Positions 56,562 through 64,000 of a stretch of 64,000 bases of DNA are shown in pieces. Positions within the stretch are counted from its first letter, which is position 1. The number at the start of each line of letters is the position of its first letter. The notes below the pieces were generated by a model. The model ran no database searches, was not told where the DNA came from, and worked only from the letters and a program-made list of their open reading frames with translations. The translations under genes were made by a program, and so were the position numbers. The stretch lies in NCBI RefSeq assembly GCF_958298935.1, contig NC_084927.1, forward strand, positions 22,022,001 to 22,086,000. The letters run 5' to 3'. This DNA comes from Phragmites australis (taxonomy: Eukaryota; Streptophyta; Magnoliopsida; Poales; Poaceae).

Positions 56562-56575
56562 CCCCCCCCCCCCAC
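56562..56575. repeat. Poly-C tract
   Basis: A run of about 14 C residues upstream of the ATL gene, 300 bases before its TATA box. Confidence 0.9.
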
Positions 56576-56878
56576 CTTTTTCTAATCCCCATGCTTCTTT
56601 TCTCGAATCAGACAAATCCGAATTCCATTCTATACAATTATAATCTCCATGCTTGCATATGTACTTCGTATATAGAATCATTGGGTGGACAAGAGATGGT
56701 GCTGCGTGTGGCCCTCTGATTCCCAGAAGGGACCCACTGGGACACGGGCCACTTGCCACAAGCAAAGAAGCCTCCAATTGCCAAAAGTTTTTGTCTCAAT
56801 TGGCCGGCAAGGACGAAAGAGGCAGCATCTCGTACCAAGTAAAAATAATTGGCCATATTATTGCAGGCTTAAAGAGCC

Positions 56879-56886
56879 TATAAATA
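56879..56886 (+). promoter_or_regulatory. TATA box of the ATL gene
   Basis: 'tataaata' 138 bases upstream of the start codon, giving a 5' leader of roughly 110 bases. Confidence 0.75.
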
Positions 56887-57023
56887 CTTGAGCACAACCC
56901 CAGCTTGTGATCTACTTGAGGCAGACTACAGCACAGCAAACCTACGCAACCAGGCAGAGCTGCAGATTTGCACCCGCGGGATTCTGAAAAAAAGAAAGAT
57001 CCATCCAGGCACCAAGTGCTGAC

Positions 57024-57590
57024 ATGGAGTACTCAAGAAGGACCCTGCTGCACACTCCATTCTCTGGTCCGAGCCAGCCAGCGGCTCCTGGAAGCGACTT
57101 CGACGCAAACGTCGTCATGATCCTGGCTGTTCTCCTGTGCGCACTGATCTGTGCTCTCGGGCTCAATTCAATCGTCCGGTGCGCGCTACGGTGCTCGACC
57201 CGGGCGGCGGTGGATCCTGAGCCGAACCCGGTGACACGGCTGGCTCAGAGCGGGCTGAGGAGGAAGGCCCTCCGGGCCATGCCGATCCTGGTCTACTCAG
57301 CTGGGTTGGAGCTCAGTGCTGCCAACCCGATGTGCGCGATCTGCCTCTCGGACTTTGAGGCCGGGGAGCACGTCAGGGTGCTCCCCAGGTGCAACCATGG
57401 GTTCCATGTGAGATGCATCGACCGGTGGCTGCTGGCGCGGTCGACGTGCCCAACATGCCGGCAGTCCCTGCTCGGAGCGCCACAGAAGGCCTCTGGCTGC
57501 TCTGAGGTGAGCCGGTCTGAGCCTGCTCCTGCCCGCTCTGTCCTTGTGCCACTCAGACCTGAAGGTCTGGTCACTCCTTACGATTTTTAG
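57024..57590 (+). CDS. RING-H2 finger protein, ATL-type E3 ubiquitin ligase
   Basis: 188 residues, one exon, as usual for ATL genes. A transmembrane segment lies at about residues 29-50 (NVVMILAVLLCALICALGLN). The basic GLD-type motif follows (GLRRKALRAMP, residues 77-87). The RING-H2 domain covers residues 104-145 with ligands C104, C107, C123, H125, H128, C131, C142 and C145, and with Pro121 before the third ligand and Trp135 after the sixth, both typical of the family. The finger recruits E2 enzymes and the membrane anchor localises the ligase; substrates are unknown. ATLs often respond to elicitors or stress, but no regulatory element is evident here. The start codon gives the normal short N-terminus before the membrane segment. 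All eight ligands are intact, so the gene looks functional. I cannot say which ATL number it corresponds to. Confidence 0.93.
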   Translation: MEYSRRTLLHTPFSGPSQPAAPGSDFDANVVMILAVLLCALICALGLNSIVRCALRCSTRAAVDPEPNPVTRLAQSGLRRKALRAMPILVYSAGLELSAANPMCAICLSDFEAGEHVRVLPRCNHGFHVRCIDRWLLARSTCPTCRQSLLGAPQKASGCSEVSRSEPAPARSVLVPLRPEGLVTPYDF

Positions 57591-57599
57591 AGTCCTCAG

Positions 57600-59684
57600 C
57601 TGCTTCCTAGTGATTACAAGAAGGATGAGAATTTTGCGGCAAAAAAAATAGTAGAATAGAATTTTGTGTTCCATAGATGTTACTGCCAATCTGGGCAGTA
57701 CATTGTGCAGTCTCTAGTAGAAAAAAGTTGTACATTTTTCCTCAGTTTTACTTGCTGTGTTAATGCCACTTGTTGCTGGAGAATGTGGCATGGAAAATAC
57801 CAGGTACTATGGGCCTTTGTGAATCACATTTCATTGTGAATTTTATAAGTGGAAAAAGACATGATTGCATGTCTAATCATATATGGCTTTAAAAAAAGGT
57901 CTAATCATATAGCAGTGCTGCACCACCACTGTGGTGATTGGAGATCAAGCTTTAGCTGCTAAGGTTCAAAGTTTTAGTGGGAACAGCATATTCTACAGCC
58001 ATTATTAAGAGATCAGGGCTTGTAATCTGCTGCAAAGCCTCAGTGGTCATATATCATGTATGTGCCCCCCAGAATTGACAGATGCGTCCACACCCAACTA
58101 TACCGGATGCACATTGGCTGTTCGTGTGATCTGCTGCCAACAGAGGCTCAGATTGACCAATGCTAAAAGCTCAGGTGCTGTGTCAAATTGCTATTGCACA
58201 TACCGTTTCTTTTCTGTTTGCTCTAAGGCTAAAGCAAGTGCCTTTGGAGAATCTGCTGGCTTAGCTGTGTGGTTCTCATATGAGTTGCTGCCTAGAAAAA
58301 ACAAGAACATCGGCTTGTGCTCACTGAAAAAGAAAACTGCCTGGATGCCCACTCAATAGAAAGATAGGTTTGTGTTTTTTATCTGATACGGCTCTTTGTC
58401 CCTTTCATCCAGTACGATAACGTTTATGTATTACTGTAATCAAGAATTATTTGAAGGGCCCACTCACCAGATATGCTATACCAACCCACTTGCAGAAATC
58501 TTGCAACGCAATACCGGAAATCTGACAAAATAGAAATGTCAAAAGAGTGGAAATTAAACCCGAGAAACTATAGAGAAACGAGAAGTGGATTTTTTTTTCC
58601 CCACAAGCGGATACTGGATTAATTATATAGCAGTCGCACTAGTTGTAATTTTTTTCTCGACCTGGGTTCGATCCTCAGCGCTCCCCCTCGTTTGTGAAAA
58701 AAATCATATAACAGTTGCACTAGTTGTAATTTTTTTCTTGCGAAATTCCAGAGAGTCTCTGAACTATGCGACATAGGTCGTTTGGCAAGGAAAACAAAAA
58801 GAAAGTAGAATTGAACCTTGAAACATAGGTTCCTCACTGTCACAGATTTCTTTTGACTTGAGAGTATCTAATGAGTAGTTTGAGTTACATATAGTTTACG
58901 AGTACAACTTAATTTATTTTTTCTTTAATTTATTAAATGAGAGCAAATCTTTAGGTCTCCTTTGCAACGTGGGATTTTTTTTCCGAATCCTACATTTTTT
59001 CTGTAAAATTGAATTGATTCTTGTGAAATTCCTGTAAAATTCTTGCGTTATAAAGAAGTTCTTAGTTTATTTTTAAATTTTTTAGATCAACTCAATAAAA
59101 AAAAATACAAAACTTGCATCCTAACCTCTCCCAGTTGGCGGCGAGCAGAACTGCAGGAACGCGCCTGCTGGAAGCCTGGAACCGGAAGGAATCCGAACCC
59201 AGTCATGGTTCCGTGTTGCATTCTTCTCGAGGAGCTGAAAAGGACAACCGATAAGGGCTCCGTGAGAAGAGCTGGTATAAGGCATCTTTAATAGTTAGAA
59301 TTAATACTAACTTTTAAATAAGAAAGTATATTTTTTAAAATTTATACAAATTTTATCGTCAAAATTTTTTATACCTGACATACTGGGATCTGCCTAACTC
59401 TTTTAAAAAATAAGGCGGGACCCATATATTTTTGGAAAATATGCTCTCTCATCGGACAGCTAGCATTGGCTCTAACTATTAGGGATACTTAAAGGGTAAC
59501 TGAACGTTTAGATCTGGTTATTATAGATCTAACCATTAACAGCCTATTTCTTAAAATTTATACAGGTCTCGTCGTTTCCAATTCTCCATCTCTCAGAAAG
59601 GAGAGAGTTGTTGAGGTAGGGCCTGTTTCGTATTTAAAGCTAGCTTTTGATGAAGAGCTAGCGATCTAAGATTTCTCTTTATAT
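57600..59684. other. 3' flank of the ATL gene and AT-rich DNA, no gene seen
   Basis: The ATL transcript probably ends before 57800. A small frame at 58060-58359 has no recognised domain. 58618-58745 holds an imperfect direct repeat. Confidence 0.5.
58618..58745 (+). repeat. Direct repeat flanking a B-box-like sequence
   Basis: 'cagtcgcactagttgtaatt' near 58630 recurs as 'cagttgcactagttgtaatt' near 58713. Between them lies 'gacctgggttcgatcctcag', which includes GGTTCGATCC, a perfect pol III B box. There is no A box at the right distance. It may be a SINE remnant. Confidence 0.4.
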
Positions 59685-60184
59685 AGGGATATTAATAGGG
59701 AATTTTTTATCGGGGAATGGCTCCCTATCCTCGTCCCCGTATGAAGGAAAATTTCTCGTCCCCGTCTCAGCTCACGGGGACTATTTTCTCCCCATCTCTG
59801 TCCCCGCGTGGGGAATGGAGACCCCGACGGGGAACCCATCCCCGCCCACCTGGGCTGAGGCATCCCACTGGGCCGACCCGCTCCATGCCACGGCGCCAGG
59901 CTGTGCCTGGCTGGGCTGCACGCTAGCGCTCGTCTGGACCGCGCATCTGGCTCCCGCCTAGGTCGGTCGTGCACGCCTGAGCCACCACTGCTGGGCCGAA
60001 ACGGGTCCTCGCGGGACAACGGGGACAGGGAATGCTTCCCCATACCCGTTGCTGTTAAACCCGACAGAGATATGATTTGTACCATTTATATTCTCACGGG
60101 TGACGAAATCTCTCCATCCCCGTTCCCTAATAGTAAAATTCCCCCATGAAAAATCAAAGATCAGATCCCTATTAACATCTCTAT
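59685..60184. mobile_element. hAT-like MITE
   Basis: The left end 'agggatattaatagggaatt' and the right end 'gatccctattaacatctct' are inverted repeats. The subterminal regions are full of 'cggggat/gtccccg' motifs, typical of a grass hAT MITE family. Flanks CTTTATAT and CTTTATGT may be an 8-bp duplication with one change. The GC-rich interior produces meaningless open frames (59666-60085 minus). Confidence 0.6.
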
Positions 60185-60493
60185 CTTTATGTCTACAAAA
60201 TAAAAGTTAGCAGTTAGCTATATCTCTAACTCGATCCATTTCTTCTTCTACAAAATAAAAGTTAGCAACTAGCATCACCATTGAAGCTGCCCTCAAGAAG
60301 AGGGGTCAGTTCATACACCGAAAGATAAGCTGATCACAGATCAGGTAAAGTGGAAGTTGTATCATGGCAGGCACCCGGATGACTGATTTGACGTCTGCCA
60401 TCTGCTCATCTAGTTCCAATTGGTTGGTCCCCCTCTCCAACACGGCATGACATGTTTACCATTTGGCTTGCTACCCCAAATCCTTTTTACTAT
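60185..60493. other. No gene seen
   Basis: A short direct repeat 'ctacaaaataaaagttagca' at about 60193 and 60251. Otherwise unremarkable. Confidence 0.5.
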
Positions 60494-60736
60494 CTCCCTT
60501 ATCCTAAATCTAAATATAAGTACATTTAAGTTTGTCCAAAGTAATATTTTTTAATCTTGACTATTAATAGCTACAAAATCACATGTATTGGTAATATAAG
60601 GTTGATGTTACAAAATTCATCATTAAGAATATTTTTATAATATATAAATATTTCTATTTAAAATAAAATATTTTTATAGATATTATTAATTAAAGTCCTA
60701 CACAAACTTATATTTGCATGGGCGGATCGACGGGAG
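60494..60736. mobile_element. Stowaway-like MITE
   Basis: The left end 'ctcccttatcctaaatctaa' and the right end 'cggatcgacgggag' are inverted Stowaway-type ends. The interior is AT-rich with 'aaatataag' mirrored by 'cttatattt'. Confidence 0.6.
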
Positions 60737-60760
60737 TGCACCCCATTAATTTTTGGTATG

Positions 60761-60842
60761 AAAGAAGAAGAGGAGGAGAAAAAGAAAGTAAGAAGAAATA
60801 ACAAGAAAAAGAAAATAAGGAGGGGAGGAGGAAAAAGGGGCA
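60761..60842 (+). repeat. Polypurine tract
   Basis: About 80 bases almost entirely A/G on the + strand ('gaagaagaggaggagaaaaa' and so on). Confidence 0.85.
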
Positions 60843-60909
60843 GAGCCTTTAATTTTTCGCTATGAATTCACCATTGTATATTTGAGATCAAAGGAGAAAG
60901 TAAAATAAA

Positions 60910-61655
60910 GTAAAAATGCAAAAAACTCTCAAAAGTCACTTGGATTTTGACTTTTCACGGGAAGTTGTTTTTTTGCAAAGTTTGGCTTTGTTGCAACCCC
61001 CAAATTTTAAAAAATAAAAAAATCATAAAAAATCTAAAAAACTAGAGACAATTATAAGACCTTATGTGATTTTTTTTTCAAAAATAATATTATTTGCATC
61101 ATATTTCATAGAGACAAATTTTGAAAAAAAAATAAAAATGTGCACCTCATTTATTAATTTGATTTAAATGCATAATTAATTATTTACTAATATAAAATCA
61201 TGAAACTAATTTTTTAGTTTTCTAAAAATACATAAAATCTTGAAATAGTTATTTTAAATTGCATGATTGAGTAAATGTGTTGCAGATAGATTAATTCATA
61301 ACTAATCCATAACACTTAAAATTAGTGAAATCACTTTTATTAGTTTACTTAAACAATGATTTATGTAGGAAACATAATGGTAGACATGACACAGTTAAAA
61401 TAACATGAGTTAATAAATGAGCTGTATGTTTTTCTTTTTTCTAAACTTCCTCTCCATGAAATATGACACAAAGGATAATATTTATGAAAAAAAAATTCTT
61501 AGAAGGTATTAGAATTGTTTATGATTTTTTAATTTTTTTTAAAATTTTTTGGAGAGTTTTTAATAAAACCAAACTTTTGAGAGGTTTTTGGTAACAAAAT
61601 AACTTCTTTAAAAAAAGTCAAAATTTAAGTGACTTTAGGAGTTTGCATTTTCCCC
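60910..61655. mobile_element. Long-TIR MULE-like element with 9-bp duplication TAAAATAAA
   Basis: The left end GTAAAAATGCAAAAAACTC and the right end read in reverse, GGGGAAAATGCAAACTCC, begin inverted arms of about 230 bp ('aaagtcacttggattttgac' mirrored by 'gtcaaaatttaagtgacttt'). TAAAATAAA flanks at 60901-60909 and 61656-61664. AT-rich interior, no coding. It ends about 200 bases before the histone octamer motif. Confidence 0.8.
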
Positions 61656-61826
61656 TAAAATAAAAGCTTCAAAAATGGAAATGCAAAGCGTTCCCGTCGG
61701 ACCGGCCGGGCGCCGTCCCGCTGTTGGGCTCGCGAAGCTACGGAAAAAGGGAAGACTCCCTCCAAAAAAAGAAAGAAAGATGAAATCATATGGTGGGCCC
61801 AACGATCCACTGCAAAGCTACCTCAG

Positions 61827-61861
61827 CCAATGGCCTTCCGCCATCACTCATCACGCGGATC
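61827..61861 (+). promoter_or_regulatory. CCAAT box and histone octamer motif of the H3 promoter
   Basis: CCAAT at 61827-61831 and the plant histone-gene octamer CGCGGATC at 61854-61861, about 120 bases before the TATA-like box. The octamer is known to drive S-phase and meristem expression of plant core histone genes. Confidence 0.85.
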
Positions 61862-61978
61862 AGCACCACCAGTAGTATAACGTCCACCGTCCGTCTCCAT
61901 CCGACGGTCGAAACTGACCAAGCTCTCCCACGCCGGCGCAACCCGCAAAATTTTTCGCGATCCCGCCCTGCCGCCCGC

Positions 61979-61986
61979 TACAAATA
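61979..61986 (+). promoter_or_regulatory. TATA-like box of the H3 gene
   Basis: 'tacaaata' lies 109 bases upstream of the H3 start codon at the usual distance from the octamer. Confidence 0.6.
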
Positions 61987-61998
61987 CCCCCGCCCTGA

Positions 61999-62505
<507 letters not shown>

Positions 62506-62529
62506 GCGCTGCTCCCCGTCGTCGTTTCT

Positions 62530-62899
62530 TTTTCTCGCGCTTTCTTGGTCTGTAGCACTAGGATCAGATGGGAGAATCGTTGCTTGCCGTTCTATCTTGT
62601 AATGATCTGCTTGTGTCGTTCTGACTTCAGTGGAATATGACCGGTGATTTCTGAATGCCTTTGTTCATGCAAGATTTGCTCTCTGCTCTATTCTACTTGA
62701 TCTATTCTTCTTACTAGTAATAGGCATGCGGTTGTTAATGCGAAAGAGGTGCAAATAATCAACTGGCTATACAAACAGGCGGTGATCTTGTGCAGGGCGT
62801 GGATGCACACCACTAAACCCAATTTCCTGCCACTCTTTACAGCAGCATCAATTCTAGATGTTGCTAATGTTTCTTATTTTGGCTATGCTTATCCAAGTG
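62530..62899. other. 3' flank of the H3 gene, no other gene seen
   Basis: Holds the probable 3' UTR (to about 62650), then AT-rich sequence. The frame at 62749-62955 has no recognised domain. Confidence 0.5.
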
Positions 62900-62908
62900 T
62901 GTCAATAC

Positions 62909-63183
62909 TGATCTGGATCCTCTGCAGTGATGAAGAAAATGTAGAGGTGCTATAGTAAAATGCATTAGGAAGGGTTGCGGTCCAGTGGATTCCTGGCTGA
63001 TGTATTGGATCGGTTGCTACAGTAACAAGTGTTGTGGCACAAAATCCGTTCTACAGTAGAACTAAACACTGTTGCAACATGTTTTTGGTACTGTTCAGTG
63101 CATCGATTTACTGTAACAGACTCATTTTACTGTACGCACATTTGCCCTCTGCGTTACTGCGGAAGTGCAGAGGATCCGAATCC
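62909..63183. mobile_element. MITE with 9-bp duplication TGTCAATAC
   Basis: TGTCAATAC stands at 62900-62908 and 63184-63192. The ends TGATCTGGATCCTCTGCA and, read in reverse, GGATTCGGATCCTCTGCA are inverted repeats of about 18 bp. 275 bp, non-coding. The 9-bp duplication suggests a Mutator-type origin, but an 8-bp hAT reading (GTCAATAC) is not excluded. Confidence 0.75.
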
Positions 63184-63249
63184 TGTCAATACAGACTGAT
63201 GAAGAGAGTTGCAAGCTCGCCTGTTTGAGAAATTGCTCTTGCAAAGCTG

Positions 63250-64000
63250 CTCTGTTTCATTATTTTGATGGCTTCGGCAGGTGCACCTTGCTCACACGTC
63301 TTTTCACTGAAGGCAAACCAAGTATTTAAATCTGGGGGCATACCTGAAGGTGCAGCTGGCACATTCACCAGCCTCAGAAAAGCACAAGATGCTTTTGGGT
63401 TCTACGGTTGCAGGAGTCATTTTCTCTGTCATTGTGATAATCTTTGCTACAATAGTTTTACTTAGAAACGGCATCACAAAAAAGATGACGAGGATGGGTT
63501 TAGTGATCTAACTGGAATGCCTATGAAGTTCCCTTTCAAAGTATTGATAGTAGCAACCAAGGACTTCAGCAACAAGCTCGGGCAAGGAGGATTTGGCTCA
63601 GTTTTTGAGGGACAGTTAGACAATGAAAGAGTTGCAGTTAAATGTTTGGATCAAGGTGGTCAAGGAAACAATGATTTTTTGGCTTAAGTCCAAACAATTG
63701 GTAGCCTTCATCACATCAATCTGGTCAGGTTGATTGGTTTTTTGCAGAGAAATCATACAGGGTGTTGGTATTTGGCTACACGTCAGGAGGATTACTAGAC
63801 ATGTGGATCTATTACAGAGATAACTTTGCTCCTCTTGATTGGCACACAAGATGCAAGATCATCACTGACATTGCCAGGGGCCTCTTCTAGATGACAACTT
63901 GAATGCCAAAGTTTCTGACTTTGGACTGTCTAAACTGATTGACAGGGGTGAGACTCATGTGATTACTAGAATGAGAGGAACACCGAAATACTTGGCACCT
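63250..64000 (+). pseudogene. Receptor-like kinase (SD2-5-like) pseudogene, cut by window end
   Basis: The pieces in order are a transmembrane stretch GVIFSVIVIIFATIVLL; the juxtamembrane KKDDEDGFSDLTGMPMKF; kinase subdomains I-II, ATKDFSNKLGQGGFGSVFEG and VAVKCLD; then a TAA at 63685-63687 where relatives have Glu; VQTIGSLHHINLVRLIGF; frameshifts; YYRDNFAPLDWHTRCK; and DIARGL joined directly to [20 protein letters not shown], then [11 protein letters not shown] at the window edge. The HLDVKPQN catalytic loop (about 20 residues) is deleted at about 63885. It resembles G-type lectin S-receptor-like kinases of the SD2-5 group. No lectin domain is seen upstream; the MITE at 62909-63183 lies just before it. 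It is non-functional. Confidence 0.85.

Noticed and set aside
58660..58685. Possible tRNA gene because of GGTTCGATCC
   Set aside because: There is no A box or acceptor stem at the required distance; it is listed only as a possible SINE remnant.
59666..60085. 139-codon minus-strand frame
   Set aside because: It lies within the hAT-like MITE with repeated 'gtccccg' motifs.

Overview
The window is nuclear DNA from a grass, most likely a panicoid or a close relative. The evidence is a maize-type threonine/hydroxyproline-rich cell-wall HRGP with an intron in its 3' UTR, GC-rich single-exon genes standing in AT-rich DNA, and dense layers of grass-type transposons (long-TIR Mutator-like elements, Tourist/PIF, hAT, Stowaway, LINE, long solo LTRs, a Helitron-type end). 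There is no operon structure. Four genes look intact, all on the + strand: HRGP (13007-13972), a secreted His/Pro-rich repeat protein (25289-26431), a RING-H2 ATL-type ubiquitin ligase (57024-57590) and a replication-type histone H3 (62095-62505). They are independent genes with their own TATA boxes.

Layout. 0.1-1.45 kb is LTR-like DNA ending in an array of six hairpin units. 1.5-3.4 kb is a decayed MuDR-type transposase on the minus strand, with a related terminal sequence at 4.15-4.39 kb. 4.4-12.9 kb is mostly MITE-like and unassigned DNA. HRGP follows at 13 kb. 16.6-22 kb is a stack of LTRs inserted into one another. The His-rich gene is at 25.3 kb. 27.7-37.1 kb is one LINE ORF2 split by two large insertions: a 3.1-kb PIF/Harbinger-like element carrying pieces of a GT14 glycosyltransferase gene and of a Raf-like kinase gene, and a long LTR-like block. 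38.07-42.92 kb is a foldback element split by a 3.6-kb solo LTR. 43-46.8 kb carries a serine decarboxylase pseudogene fused to an unrelated acidic reading frame and ends in a Helitron-like 3' terminus. 48.47-49.80 kb is a hAT-like element, 51.70-52.86 kb a second foldback element, and a ~600-bp segment next to the Helitron end recurs at 53.84 kb. After the ATL gene come a hAT-like MITE, a Stowaway-like MITE and a long-TIR MULE that ends 200 bp upstream of the histone promoter. The window closes in a broken receptor-like kinase.

The most unusual content is in how the mobile elements are built rather than in a gene cluster. Many insertions can be dated relative to one another and delimited to the base by target-site duplications: TTA, CTTGG, ATTAC, CTTTGGTG, GATGAACAA, TAAAATAAA and TGTCAATAC. 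The best candidate for something little described is the gene-fragment-carrying PIF-like element, because removing it restores the interrupted LINE reading frame. All family names come from recognition by eye; no database search was possible.
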